Shown here piece by piece: positions 1 to 8,748 of a DNA stretch of 64,000 nucleotides. Origin of the DNA: DATGPD01 sp031423015 (lineage in GTDB: Bacteria > Planctomycetota > UBA1135 > UBA2386); assembly GCA_031423015.1 (NCBI GenBank), contig JANPER010000185.1:62001-126000 (forward strand), read 5' to 3'. The notes beneath the pieces were generated by a model that saw only the letters and a list, made by a program, of their open reading frames with translations, was not told the DNA's origin and ran no database searches. Position 1 is the first letter of the stretch. The number at the start of each line of letters is the position of its first letter. The translations under genes and the position numbers were made by a program.

Positions 1-761
1 GCCGCGGCGCGTGCCAGCGCGATGGGCTCGACGAACGCGCCCTCGGGCCACGCCGGCAGCGGCCGGCGGGCGCCCGACAACGACACGCGCAACAGGTCAT
101 CGCCGTCGATCACCAACAGGTCACCGTCGTCGAGCCGCAACACGGCGATCGGCCGCGCCGCGCCTTCGCCGTCGCGCCCCAAGTGGACGTCACCGACATA
201 GCGGCCCGCGTGCGTGAAGCGTTGGATCACGCCGTGCAGCGTGTCAGCGAGCAGCACGCCGACCTCGTCGATCACCAGACCGCGCGGCGCGCCAAAGCGG
301 CGATCGACCTCGCCAAACGCGCGCACGAACCCGAGCGGCTCGCCGGTCGAAAGGTCGAAGCGCTGCAACCCGCGCAGCAGCTTGCGGTCGCCGCACGCCA
401 CCCACAGGACCCCCGCGTGCACGGCGACGGCGCGCGGGCGATCGAGCACGCCGACGCGGTCGCGTTCCACGGCGCCGGGCCCGCGCTCGACGCGCTGGCC
501 ATAGCTGAGCACCTGGCGGCCAAACGCCGTGTAGCGCCGCACCAAGTCGTTGCGCGTGTCGGCCACGTACAGGCTGCAACTCGCATCGATCGCCAGCGCG
601 CCGGCGTCGGTGAAGGCATCGCCCGGGTCGCGCACCACGATCCGCGACACCACGCGCCGGTCGTTGAGATCGATCAGGAACACCTGGCCGTGCGCCTCGC
701 CATGCGCGATGCCGATCAGGTTGCGCAGGATCGCGATGCCGCCGAACACGGCCCGCACCAT
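1..761 (-). CDS. NHL-repeat beta-propeller protein, 3' end cut by window edge
   Basis: The minus strand is open from an ATG at 761 to the window edge, about 253 residues. The translation shows repeated NHL-type strands such as VFLIDLNDR, LYVADTRNDLVRRY and GVLLADTLHGVIQRF, with the alternating G-hydrophobic-VAD pattern of beta-propeller blades. Such proteins usually act as binding scaffolds, and many in this lineage are exported; no enzyme motif is visible. The ATG at 761 gives a good start (MVRAVFGG), but the frame stays open further upstream and a TTG near 797 is possible, so a longer N-terminus with a signal peptide cannot be excluded. It is divergent from the lipoprotein gene at 834. The C-terminus lies outside the window. 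Confidence 0.7.
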   Translation of the reverse strand, partial: MVRAVFGGIAILRNLIGIAHGEAHGQVFLIDLNDRRVVSRIVVRDPGDAFTDAGALAIDASCSLYVADTRNDLVRRYTAFGRQVLSYGQRVERGPGAVERDRVGVLDRPRAVAVHAGVLWVACGDRKLLRGLQRFDLSTGEPLGFVRAFGEVDRRFGAPRGLVIDEVGVLLADTLHGVIQRFTHAGRYVGDVHLGRDGEGAARPIAVLRLDDGDLLVIDGDDLLRVSLSGARRPLPAWPEGAFVEPIALARAA

Positions 762-833
762 AGCGCGCCGCGTCGATCCACACGCGCCCAAGATCTGCCG
801 GCACCCGCGCCGATGATCGGATAGAAAGCAGCT

Positions 834-1229
834 GTGCCTGTGCCGCATCATTGCCTGCGCGTCGTCGCCCTCGCGCTCACCACCAGCGCCTGCTCGGTGT
901 TTCCAATGGCCACCAAGACCCCGTCGGTCGTCGAGGCGGCACTCGTCGAGTATGCGTTTGCCCCCGACGCGCCGCGCGCAATCGAGGTGCCCGCGTCGAC
1001 CCCAGAGATCACCGTGTTGGAGTTGACGGTGCGGCCGGCGCCGCGCGGCGAACGCTTCGAGCGCGGCCATCGCATCCTCCTGCTGCCGTTCGACTGCGAG
1101 CGCGCGACCTTGCACTGCCGCGTGCAGCGCTGGTCGTCCGCCGAGCCGCTCGATCTCGCGGCGCGACCGAGCGCCGCACTCTTCCCCGGCGCCAGCAGCG
1201 TGCGCTTCGTCGACGAGCCGACGCACTAG
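834..1229 (+). CDS. Small predicted lipoprotein of unknown function
   Basis: This 131-residue protein starts at a GTG and opens with a short hydrophobic segment ending in a lipobox-like TSAC (Cys20). That predicts export through Sec, lipid attachment at the cysteine and membrane anchoring. The mature part has no domain I recognise; it contains several charged segments and three further cysteines. The start is uncertain, because GTG codons at 834 and 840 are both possible and no clear Shine-Dalgarno is present. An AT-rich block TAGAAA ends 6 nt before the GTG. The coding assignment rests on the lipobox and on the position between two real genes. Confidence 0.55.
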   Translation: MPVPHHCLRVVALALTTSACSVFPMATKTPSVVEAALVEYAFAPDAPRAIEVPASTPEITVLELTVRPAPRGERFERGHRILLLPFDCERATLHCRVQRWSSAEPLDLAARPSAALFPGASSVRFVDEPTH

Positions 1230-1316
1230 CCGGTCGTGGCCCAGCGGCAAGCGCCGGACAGCTCAGGGTAGAACGCGCGCGCGCCTGCCGCCACACTGGC
1301 GAACCCTGCCGTTCCG

Positions 1317-2249
1317 ATGTCACTCACCCCTCCGCACCCGATCCAACCGGCGCCCACCACGCTGATCGATCCCGCCACCGGCCGGCCAGTCTTGATGGCG
1401 CCGGGTCGCCGGCTGCGACCGGTGCACACCGCCGATCTCGACGCCGCCGGGCCCTGCCCGTTCTGTCCGGGGAACGAGGCGATGACGCCGCCCGAGGTCG
1501 ATGCCATCCGCGCGCCCGGCTTGCCCGCGCCTGGCCCCGGCTGGATCGCACGCGCGTTCAACAACCTGTATCCCGCCGGCCCACTGCACGAGGTCATCGC
1601 CGAGGGCGCCGTGCACGCGACGCAGCCGGCCGCGCTGAGCGTCGAGGTCTGGCGCGCGGTCTTGGCGCTGTACCGCCGCCGCATCGCCGCGCTGGAGGCG
1701 CGCGTCGAGGCCGCGTTCCTGTTCAAGAACGTGGGCTGGCGCGCCGGTGCGTCGATCGCGCACAACCACACCCAGCTGCTCGGCCTCGATGCGCCGACGC
1801 CGCGCTTGGCGCAGATGATCGCGCGCCTCGCCGGCCACCCCGACTGCCCGCTCGCCCAAGACGTGGCGCACGCCGAACGCGAGGGACGCGCCGTGTTCGC
1901 CAACGCCGCCTACGTCGTGCACAGTCCGCGCGTGCCCAAGCTGCCGTTCGAGATGTGGCTGTCGCCGCGCGCGCGCGACGACGACTTCTTGGCGCCGGTC
2001 GACCAAGACGCCCTCGCGCAGGCGCTCACCGCCGCCTTCGTGGCCCTCGACCTCGCCTTCGCCGCGCCGCCGCTCAACTTCTATCTGCTGCGCGACCGCC
2101 ACGCGCGCTTCCCGTGGCACTTCGAGTTCCAGCCGCGCACCGGCAACCTCGCCGGCCTCGAACTCGGCGGCGACATGTACATCAACTCGGTGCCGGCCAC
2201 CGAGTGCGCCGACAAGTTGCGTGCAGCCCTGTCGCGATCAGCGCGCTGA
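1317..2249 (+). CDS. Galactose-1-phosphate uridylyltransferase-like protein (HIT superfamily)
   Basis: This 310-residue protein has the signature layout of GalT-type nucleotidyltransferases. A CPFC zinc-ligand pair (Cys47, Cys50) is followed by PGNE and TPPE, then the catalytic-loop motif HNHTQ (149-153, GalT has HPHGQ) preceded by NVGWRAGASIA. Near the end are WHFEFQPR and GLELGGDMYIN, which match the C-terminal half of the family. The family transfers UMP or another nucleotide between a sugar phosphate and a nucleotide sugar through a covalent histidine intermediate. The exact substrate cannot be told from sequence, and an ADP-glucose phosphorylase-like activity is an alternative. Its 3' end overlaps the convergent S41 protease gene by 12 bp. 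Confidence 0.8.
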   Translation: MSLTPPHPIQPAPTTLIDPATGRPVLMAPGRRLRPVHTADLDAAGPCPFCPGNEAMTPPEVDAIRAPGLPAPGPGWIARAFNNLYPAGPLHEVIAEGAVHATQPAALSVEVWRAVLALYRRRIAALEARVEAAFLFKNVGWRAGASIAHNHTQLLGLDAPTPRLAQMIARLAGHPDCPLAQDVAHAEREGRAVFANAAYVVHSPRVPKLPFEMWLSPRARDDDFLAPVDQDALAQALTAAFVALDLAFAAPPLNFYLLRDRHARFPWHFEFQPRTGNLAGLELGGDMYINSVPATECADKLRAALSRSAR

Positions 2250-3404
2250 CGCCGCCTGCCGCGCCGCCTCGCGCAGGCCGGCTTGCAAGATCGCATCGTC
2301 GCCCGCCGCGTAGCGCAGCGTGTCGCTCTGCGTGACGTGCGGCGCCACGCCGATCAGTTCGATCTCCTTGGTGAACTCGCCGAGCGTGAAGGTCGGGAAC
2401 ATGAGCACGTCGTGTTCGCCGATCGGACGGAAGGTCGCGGGGATCACCGCGCGCGCGGTGTGCTCCCCCACCAACGTCGCCACCTCGTCTTGGCGCAGGC
2501 GGTAGGCGATCACTTCCTTGGCACTGCGGGTGTTGCGGTCGATCAGCGCCACCACCGGCTTGCCCGCGGTGCGCACCGCGGCGACGAGCGACGCCGTCGC
2601 GGCGCCATCGCCGCCACGGCCGCGCAGGTCGAGCACCACGGCGGTGCAGTCGGCGAACGACTCGGCCAGCAGCTTCTTGAAGTGCGCGTGCACGCCGCCG
2701 ATGTGGATGTACCAGTAGTGCACGTAGCCAACGCGCTGACCCTCGTGCTCGAAGACCCGGGCGCTGGCCTTTGCCGCGCGCCACGCGGAGTATGTGGCGC
2801 TCACCACCTCGATGTCTTCTTGCGCTGCATCAGGTTTGCGTTGCAGGCGGAGCCGCACGCGCGCACCGTCCTCGGTCAACAACTGGTGGCGGGGCGGATC
2901 GGGCAGGTAGGCATCATCCGAGCTGCGATCAAGGCGATCGCTGACGCCAGGCGCACGCCCGTCGATCGCCAACACCCGATCGCCGCGGCGCACGCCCGCG
3001 ACCGCGGCGGGGCCACCTTCGAGCACCATCGCGACAAAGAACTGCCCGGCGTGCTGTTCGACCTCCAAGCCCAACGTCGGCGCATCACGCTTGCTCAGCT
3101 CTGCGAGCAGATGCGTGTGGGTCGCCTTCGACAGCAGCGCCAGGTGCGTGGCGGGCACGTGATGCAGCAGCGCGTCGACGACCACACGCTCTTCGTCGAG
3201 GGTCTCGGCCTGCTGCGCGGCGGCGCGGTAGGTCGCTGCCAGCGCGGGCCACTCCGTCTGTCGGAACGTCTTGTCGTAGTACGAGCGCTGCATCGCCGCG
3301 ACCACGCCGTCGAACAGGCGGCCGGGCGCGTAGGACTCGGCGTCGATCTGCGTTCTGACGCTGCACGACAAGATGACGAACGCGATCAGAAAGTGGGTGC
3401 GCAT
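2238..3404 (-). CDS. S41-family C-terminal-processing-type serine protease
   Basis: The ATG at 3404 gives a 388-residue protein beginning with a hydrophobic signal-like segment (FLIAFVILSC), so it is probably exported or a lipoprotein. A PDZ-like region lies at about 108-195 (GGPAAVAGVRRGDRVLAIDG). The S41 core follows, with VVLDLRGRGGDG at about 257 and RNTRSAKE at 290-297, in which Ser294 is the likely nucleophile and Lys296 or a later lysine the base, then LVGEHTARA at 311. S41 enzymes trim C-termini or degrade periplasmic proteins. A much longer reading frame continues upstream but has no coding character and overlaps the DUF4388 gene, so the ATG with a signal sequence was chosen. Confidence 0.8.
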   Translation of the reverse strand: MRTHFLIAFVILSCSVRTQIDAESYAPGRLFDGVVAAMQRSYYDKTFRQTEWPALAATYRAAAQQAETLDEERVVVDALLHHVPATHLALLSKATHTHLLAELSKRDAPTLGLEVEQHAGQFFVAMVLEGGPAAVAGVRRGDRVLAIDGRAPGVSDRLDRSSDDAYLPDPPRHQLLTEDGARVRLRLQRKPDAAQEDIEVVSATYSAWRAAKASARVFEHEGQRVGYVHYWYIHIGGVHAHFKKLLAESFADCTAVVLDLRGRGGDGAATASLVAAVRTAGKPVVALIDRNTRSAKEVIAYRLRQDEVATLVGEHTARAVIPATFRPIGEHDVLMFPTFTLGEFTKEIELIGVAPHVTQSDTLRYAAGDDAILQAGLREAARQAASAR

Positions 3405-3498
3405 GCGTGCCGTCGACAATAGACGGGAACGCGAACGGAACGCGCAGCGGGGCGGCCGGCGGGAAAAGCCCCACACCGCCCGCGGCGCGGACGTTGCC

Positions 3499-5637
3499 CT
3501 ACTGCAGCCAGGCGAGCACTTGCTGCGCGCGCTCGGCTGCCGCATCGGCATCGCGCGCGCGGCGTGTGTGGTCGGGAAGCACGCTGCTCCACGCCGCGGC
3601 GTGGCCGGCCGTGCGGTGCTGGCCCGCGGTCTGCAAAATCTCGGTGAGGACGCCCATGTGGGTCGGCTCAGCGCCCTCGACGTAGAGGCGCGCCGCCACC
3701 GCCAACGCGGCCGGATGGTCGATGACGCGCAGCGCGGCCAACATCGCGGTGCGCGCGGCACCGTCGACGCGCTCGACGTGGCGAACGTGAAAGTCGACCA
3801 GCTCGGGGTCGACCAGCTGCGCCAGTTCGCGCGCCGCGCTGGCGACGGGTGGCTGCGCGCTGGCGGCGGCCAACAACTCGTGCGCGTGGCGTTCGAGCCG
3901 CGCCTGTCGCAAGAGCGCGTCGATGCGGCGCGCGTGATCGCGCCGGTCGACGACGCGGCCCAAGCGTTCGATGCCGGCGATCGCTGCCGCGGGATCGTCG
4001 CGCTCGAGCGCGTCGCGCGCCGCCCGCACCTGCAGCTCGACCAGACGCTCGCCCAAGCGCGCCGCGCTGCGGCCACTGCCGGTCCAGCCGAACGCGGTCT
4101 GCACCTGCTCCAGGCCAACCACGGCGGCGACGGGTGCTCCCCGCGTGACGTCTTCGAGGTTCAGCTCGAACGTGCGGATCACGGCGCGCGCCGCGACGAA
4201 CTCCATCACGCCGGCGAGGCCGAGCAGGCAGCTCACGCTGGCGGCCGCGCCCATCGCGATGAGCCGTCGGCGCCGCTTGCGCGCGTACGCGCGGTAGCCA
4301 GTCTCCAAGTCGCTGATGCGGCGCTGCAAGCCATGATCGCCGGGCTGCAAGCGCGCAGCGCGCCGCAGCAACTGCAACGCGCCGGGGACATCATCACGGC
4401 ACAGGTCGGCGGCGCCACGCCACAGCTCGGCGGCGCGGTCGACGTGGCCGAGCGCTTCCTCGGTCTGTGCCAAGCGCCCGAGCAACGCCAGGTTGGCGCG
4501 CAGCTCGGGGCGCGCGCACGCGCGCGTGAGCACCGCGGCGGCGCGTTCGGCCAGACCCGCCGCGAGTAAGCGCTCCGCCAGCGCGGCGGCCGCGGCGGCG
4601 TGTTCCAGCGCCTCGCCGTGCACCGCAAGGGCCTCGAGGTAGCGCTCGCCGAGCGTCAGGTCGTCAGGCACCAGCGCGACCGCTCGCGCGTAGAAGTCGA
4701 CGGCGTCGGCCGGCGCCTCGCTCTTGCTCGCCAGGTAGCCGAGCAACGCCAGCTCGGCCGCCGCGTCCGCGTGGCGCTCGAGCCGTAGCAACACGTCGAC
4801 CAAGCGCAGCCGGAGCACGGGGTTGTTGCGCTCGCGGTCGAGCGCGCGCCGCAGCAAGACCGCGGCGCCGTCGTCGTCGCCGTCATCCAGCGCCTGCTGC
4901 GCCATCGTCTCGATCTCGCTCGCGGCGCACGCCCGCGCGCAGCCGGCGAGCACCAGCCCCGCCAGCGCCTTCAGCACTTCGAAGCGCACGAAGGGCACGC
5001 GCTTGATCAAGGTGCCCAGGTCGGTGCGGCCGTCGAGCCGTTCCAGCAGCGCGGCCTGCACGTCGTCGAGATCTTCGGGCGGCTCGACGTCGAGAGCCAC
5101 GAACACGTCGCGGTCGGACTCGACCACGTTGGCGATCCGCTTCAACTCGTCGCAACGCCGCGCGCTCTCCATGAGCAGCGGGCCGACCTCCAGACGAACG
5201 GCGGCGGCGCGCTGCTCACTGTCGAACACCCGCGGCGGCGGCGCCCCGTCGGCGAAACTGTACTTGGCCTCGGTCCAGCCAAGCAGGTCGTGCATGTGCT
5301 CGGCGATCAGCTCGCGCAGCGCGGCGCGGAAGCGGTCCTCGTCGACGAGGCCGGCGTGCGCCAGGACTTCGCGCAGGGTCTTCTTGTTCGCCCGCCGACG
5401 CTCGGTCGCCGTCTGCATCTGCGTGCTGGTGAGCAAGCCGCGGTGCACCAAGTGCTCGCTCAGCGGCAGGCCTCGGTTCGCGCCGAACGACAGGCCAACG
5501 ATCGCGCCGTCTTTCAACTCGACGTAGCGACTGCCGGTGCGGCTCTCGACGTGCAGAGTGCCGCTCAAGCGGTTGGTCTGCACGTTCTGCAGCACGTCGG
5601 GAAGCCCGATACCCTTGAGATCGCCGGAGAACGTCAT
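3499..5637 (-). CDS. DUF4388 domain protein with TPR-like repeats and one membrane segment
   Basis: This 712-residue protein opens with a DUF4388 (PatA-type) domain at about 1-180, recognisable from FSGDLKGIGLPDVLQNV, LSGTLHV and a cysteine-free sheet/helix pattern. DUF4388 occurs in planctomycetes, myxobacteria and cyanobacteria in signalling and gliding/pilus-associated proteins. Residues 240-440 form alanine-rich helical pairs of TPR type. A basic patch (RKRRRR, about 453-458) precedes a membrane helix at about 459-482, so the N-terminal part is likely cytoplasmic and the remaining 230 residues extracytoplasmic and helical. The gene lies 94 bp upstream of the S41 protease on the same strand and may be cotranscribed. 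Partners and substrate are unknown. Confidence 0.75.
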   Translation of the reverse strand: MTFSGDLKGIGLPDVLQNVQTNRLSGTLHVESRTGSRYVELKDGAIVGLSFGANRGLPLSEHLVHRGLLTSTQMQTATERRRANKKTLREVLAHAGLVDEDRFRAALRELIAEHMHDLLGWTEAKYSFADGAPPPRVFDSEQRAAAVRLEVGPLLMESARRCDELKRIANVVESDRDVFVALDVEPPEDLDDVQAALLERLDGRTDLGTLIKRVPFVRFEVLKALAGLVLAGCARACAASEIETMAQQALDDGDDDGAAVLLRRALDRERNNPVLRLRLVDVLLRLERHADAAAELALLGYLASKSEAPADAVDFYARAVALVPDDLTLGERYLEALAVHGEALEHAAAAAALAERLLAAGLAERAAAVLTRACARPELRANLALLGRLAQTEEALGHVDRAAELWRGAADLCRDDVPGALQLLRRAARLQPGDHGLQRRISDLETGYRAYARKRRRRLIAMGAAASVSCLLGLAGVMEFVAARAVIRTFELNLEDVTRGAPVAAVVGLEQVQTAFGWTGSGRSAARLGERLVELQVRAARDALERDDPAAAIAGIERLGRVVDRRDHARRIDALLRQARLERHAHELLAAASAQPPVASAARELAQLVDPELVDFHVRHVERVDGAARTAMLAALRVIDHPAALAVAARLYVEGAEPTHMGVLTEILQTAGQHRTAGHAAAWSSVLPDHTRRARDADAAAERAQQVLAWLQ

Positions 5638-5703
5638 GGCCAGAGTGGTGTGCGCATTGCCCCACTGGTTGCTCTACTGGGCGAATGACGCACGACGAGT
5701 GCA

Positions 5704-5731
5704 TCGACCGCGTGTGCAGGTTCGCTACACT
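5704..5731 (+). promoter_or_regulatory. Putative sigma70-type promoter of the TPR-rhomboid pair
   Basis: A -10-like TACACT at 5726-5731 sits 16 bp downstream of a weak -35-like TCGACC at 5704-5709, in the short divergent spacer between the DUF4388 gene and the TPR gene. A start site about 7 nt downstream would give a leader of roughly 16 nt to the ATG at 5754. The evidence is pattern only. Confidence 0.3.
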
Positions 5732-5753
5732 GCTCCGCGCTGCCGGCGGTGTC

Positions 5754-6563
5754 ATGGCCGGTCCATCGATCGCCATGATTCGTTCGCCCCGCACGCTCGC
5801 CGTCATCCTGCTGTGGCTCGTGGCCGTATGGCCATTGGCCTTGATGGCGCTCGGCTGGCTCGACCCGGTGGTCGGCGTGCGCGTCGCCGGCGTGGCGACG
5901 CGCGGCGCGGGTTGGCTGCTGTGGGGTGCGTGCGTCGTCGGCGCGCTCGCGACGTTCCTGTATCCGCCGTTCGTGCCCGGGCTGCGCCTGCGCATGCAGA
6001 ACGCCCGGCGACGCCTCGGGACACCAGACAAGCCGGTGCGCGACGCGTACGCGCGGTTGGAGCAACTCGAGACCGTGAACGATCAGTTCGCGGTGGGTCG
6101 CTTCCTGCGCGAGAGTGGCCAGCCCGCCGCCGCGGTGCAGCACCTGCTGCGCGCCGTGCAGCTCGAGGCCGGCCACACCAACGCGCGCTATCAGTTGGCG
6201 CTTGCCTACCGCGACGCGAACAACGCGCAAGCCGCCGCCGATGAGCTGCAGCGCGTGCTAGCAGCCGACCCGCAGCTGGCCTCGGGGCAGCCGTTCCTTG
6301 ACCTGGCCGAGCTGCTCGAACGCGCGCGCATGCATGCACCAGCCGACGCGGTGCTGACGCAGTATCGGCGCCTGCACGGCGACACCCGCGTGGCCCTGGT
6401 GCTGCACGCGCGCGCGCTCGCGGGGCTCGGTCGACGCGACGCAAGCGTTCAACTGCTGCGCCAGGCCGCGGCGCCACCTGCGCCTGGCGTGCGCATCTCG
6501 CCGGCCGACGCGCACGCGCGCGCGCGCGCCCGCGTGGCCATGTGGTTTGGTGGCTTCCGATGA
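5754..6563 (+). CDS. Membrane-anchored TPR protein
   Basis: From the ATG at 5754 this is a 269-residue protein with two hydrophobic helices near the N-terminus (about 13-33 and 50-70: LAVILLWLVAVWPLALMALG and WLLWGACVVGALATFLYPP). It continues with helical TPR-type repeats (for example RFLRESGQPAAAVQHLLRAV and ALAYRDANNAQAAADELQRV). TPR domains mediate protein contacts, here on the cytoplasmic face if both helices span the membrane. The stop codon overlaps the start of the rhomboid gene in an ATGA arrangement, which implies translational coupling and a possible role as partner or substrate adaptor of that protease. Starts at 5685 and 5775 are possible; 5754 fits the TACACT -10 element. Confidence 0.7.
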   Translation: MAGPSIAMIRSPRTLAVILLWLVAVWPLALMALGWLDPVVGVRVAGVATRGAGWLLWGACVVGALATFLYPPFVPGLRLRMQNARRRLGTPDKPVRDAYARLEQLETVNDQFAVGRFLRESGQPAAAVQHLLRAVQLEAGHTNARYQLALAYRDANNAQAAADELQRVLAADPQLASGQPFLDLAELLERARMHAPADAVLTQYRRLHGDTRVALVLHARALAGLGRRDASVQLLRQAAAPPAPGVRISPADAHARARARVAMWFGGFR

Positions 6564-7426
6564 GCCGCCACAAGCCATGGCTCGGCCAGCCGCAGGAGAC
6601 GCCGCTGACCTACGTGGTGTTGTTGGCGTGGGCCGTGTTGATGTATCCCGGCAGGCGTGCCGGCAGCGAGCAGACGCTCGCCGGCTGGGCGCGCAACGAA
6701 CTGGCGTCGATTGGATACCTGGCGCATCAGGGCGAACCGTGGCGCTTGCTGACGCACGCGTTCGTGCACGGCGGCCTCATGCACGTGCTGTTCAACGGCG
6801 CGGCTCTGGTGGCGTTTGGCCCCGGGCTCGAACGCTGGCTGGGGAGCAAGCGCTTCGCGTTGGTGTACTTCGTGGGCGCACTCGCCAGCGCGATCGCCGG
6901 CGTGTTCTGGCACGGCCCATGGACCCCGTTGGTCGGCGGCTCCGGCGCGATCTTCGCGATGATGGGTGCCGTGCTGGCCCTCAACATGCGGGCGGGCCGG
7001 CATCTGCTCGACTTCTTGGACCACGCTGGCTCGCGCGCGTTCCTCGGCCTGGTGCTCGCCAACCTGATCCTCGGCTGGGTGATCCCCAACGTCAGCAACG
7101 CCGCGCACCTGGGCGGTCTGTTGGCCGGCTTCGTGTTGACGTTCTGCTTTCTGGAACGCGGCCACGCACCGACCGACCGCGTGTCGCGCGCCGCGCAGGC
7201 CGGCTGGCTGCTCCTGCTGCTGTCGACCACGCTCTACACCTGCTGGCCGACGGCGCGCGGCGACTATCTGCTGGCGCGCGCGATCGAGATCGACGACCCC
7301 GCGCAACGGCGCGTGTTCCTGCGCGCGCTGCGCCTGGCGCCGGTGGCTGAGAGCCGACCCGACCTGGGTGCCGAAGAGTGGTACGAGATGATCGACCGCG
7401 ACCTGCGCGACGGCGAAGGCAAGTAG
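6560..7426 (+). CDS. Rhomboid-family intramembrane serine protease
   Basis: This 288-residue multi-pass membrane protein carries the rhomboid hallmarks. WRLLTHAFVHGGLMHVLFN holds the conserved HxxxN (His75, Asn79), GGSGAIFAMMG carries the nucleophile Ser128, and NAAHLGGLLAG carries the catalytic His183. Rhomboids cleave transmembrane substrates within the bilayer. The start was taken at ATG 6560, which shares bases with the stop of the upstream TPR gene (ATGA), rather than an upstream in-frame ATG inside that gene. The last 90 residues hold a further membrane helix and an acidic tail (YEMIDRDLRDGEGK). The substrate is unknown; the coupled TPR protein is the obvious candidate partner. Confidence 0.85.
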   Translation: MSRHKPWLGQPQETPLTYVVLLAWAVLMYPGRRAGSEQTLAGWARNELASIGYLAHQGEPWRLLTHAFVHGGLMHVLFNGAALVAFGPGLERWLGSKRFALVYFVGALASAIAGVFWHGPWTPLVGGSGAIFAMMGAVLALNMRAGRHLLDFLDHAGSRAFLGLVLANLILGWVIPNVSNAAHLGGLLAGFVLTFCFLERGHAPTDRVSRAAQAGWLLLLLSTTLYTCWPTARGDYLLARAIEIDDPAQRRVFLRALRLAPVAESRPDLGAEEWYEMIDRDLRDGEGK

Positions 7427-7540
7427 GAACGGCGCCGGCCACGCGCGGCGGCCGACTACACGCCCTGACTCTGGGGGGGGCGTTCGCGCCGAGACACACG
7501 TAGGACGCAGTCAGTCAGGACGCACAGGATGCGGGTTTTG

Positions 7541-8683
7541 TCAGGTAACCCAGTCGCCGGCCCACAGCCAGTCAAGGAACTGCCGCCAGGGCAACACCTC
7601 GATGTCGGCGCCGATCGTGCGCGGCTCCCGCTCCAAACACACCACGATCTTGCGACGCACGCGGTGACTCGTCGCCAACGCGCGCAGGCCCGTGAGATCG
7701 CCGTCATGCACGCGCGTCCCGCTCTTCACCTCAATCGCCGCCGCCATGTCGCCGAGCACGAAGTCGACTTCGAGGCCCGTGGAAGTGCGCCAAAACCGAA
7801 CGTCGAGATCCGGCGCGCGGTAGCGGCGGAAGTTCAAGATCTCCATCAGCACGAGGTGCTCGAAGCTCTTGCCGAACTCGGGGGTGCCGGGTGCCGGGCG
7901 CCGGCGCGCAAGGAAGTTGGTGACCCCGACGTCGAACAAATAGAACTTCTCGGTCAGGATCATGCGCCGGTCCGGCGCGCGCTTCCAAGGCGCCAAGCGC
8001 GCTCCGAGCAAGGTGTCTTCCAAGATCTCGAAGTAGCTACGCACGACCTTGGCGCTGACGCCAGTCTCGCGCGCGACGTTGGTGTAGTTGAGCAGCTCGC
8101 TCGAAGTGATGGCTGCGACGCGCATGAACTCACTGAATGCCGGCACGCGGCGCGCGGTGGCTTCCGTGGCGATCTCATGCGCGAGATAGTCGGCGACGTA
8201 AGCGCGTAGATCGCGTTCGGGCTCCGGCGAGAGAAAGTGCGGCGCGATCATGCCGCTGGTCATCACGCGCGCGAGGTCGAAGCCGCTCACCTCGGTAGCC
8301 GACAGGGGCCCCATCTCGTAGCGCCAGGCGCGGCCCGCCAGCAGGTTGGCGTGACTCCGGCGCAGCTTGCGGGCGCTGGAGCCGGTGAGCAGGAACTGTG
8401 CACTGCGCCGCGAGATCAGCCAATGCACCTCGTCGAGCAACGCTGGCACCATCTGGATCTCGTCGATCACCGTGAGCCCGGACTTCCACCGCTCGCGTAG
8501 CAGGGCCGGGCGGGCTGCGTACTCGGCGAATACATCCGTCTCGAGAAGATCGATGTAGGTCGTTGGTGGCTGGTTGAGGTGGTGCCGGAGCCAGTGGGAC
8601 TTGCCGACCTTGCGTGGGCCCCACAGGAACGCCGACTGCCCGGTCGGCAGGTCGATCGTCAGGTGTCGTCGGACAATCCGCAT
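7541..8683 (-). CDS. AAA ATPase with DUF4143 domain
   Basis: This 380-residue protein belongs to the widespread AAA_14/DUF4143 family. The Walker A motif GPRKVGKS lies at 22-29, Walker B TVIDEIQ at 71-77, and a sensor-like LLTGSSARKL at about 100. Next come a helical DUF4143 region and a C-terminal PD-(D/E)xK-like core (EVDFVLG, then AIEVKSG). The family is common in variable genomic regions and its biological role is not established. The nuclease-like residues suggest DNA binding or cleavage, but this is inference. The gene is monocistronic, with a perfect 14-bp palindrome directly upstream that could be an operator. Confidence 0.85.
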   Translation of the reverse strand: MRIVRRHLTIDLPTGQSAFLWGPRKVGKSHWLRHHLNQPPTTYIDLLETDVFAEYAARPALLRERWKSGLTVIDEIQMVPALLDEVHWLISRRSAQFLLTGSSARKLRRSHANLLAGRAWRYEMGPLSATEVSGFDLARVMTSGMIAPHFLSPEPERDLRAYVADYLAHEIATEATARRVPAFSEFMRVAAITSSELLNYTNVARETGVSAKVVRSYFEILEDTLLGARLAPWKRAPDRRMILTEKFYLFDVGVTNFLARRRPAPGTPEFGKSFEHLVLMEILNFRRYRAPDLDVRFWRTSTGLEVDFVLGDMAAAIEVKSGTRVHDGDLTGLRALATSHRVRRKIVVCLEREPRTIGADIEVLPWRQFLDWLWAGDWVT

Positions 8684-8694
8684 ATCTCGGGCAG

Positions 8695-8708
8695 TTTATC
8701 CGGATAAA
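8695..8708. promoter_or_regulatory. Perfect 14-bp palindrome upstream of the DUF4143 ATPase
   Basis: TTTATCCGGATAAA is its own reverse complement and ends 11 nt before the ATPase start codon. It is markedly AT-rich for this genome. A dimeric repressor site or part of the promoter is plausible. No regulator gene lies beside it. Confidence 0.4.
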
Positions 8709-8748
8709 ACACCAACGCGATGCGGAATATCCGATCGACTCGACCACC

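Noticed and set aside
851..2335. Long plus-strand open frame of 494 codons over the lipoprotein and GalT-like genes
   Set aside because: Arginine-rich translation with no family features; it is the out-of-frame shadow of the GalT-like gene, which has clear motifs.
3405..4118. Upstream extension of the S41 protease frame
   Set aside because: The added 238 residues have no protein character and overlap the DUF4388 gene in another frame of the same strand.
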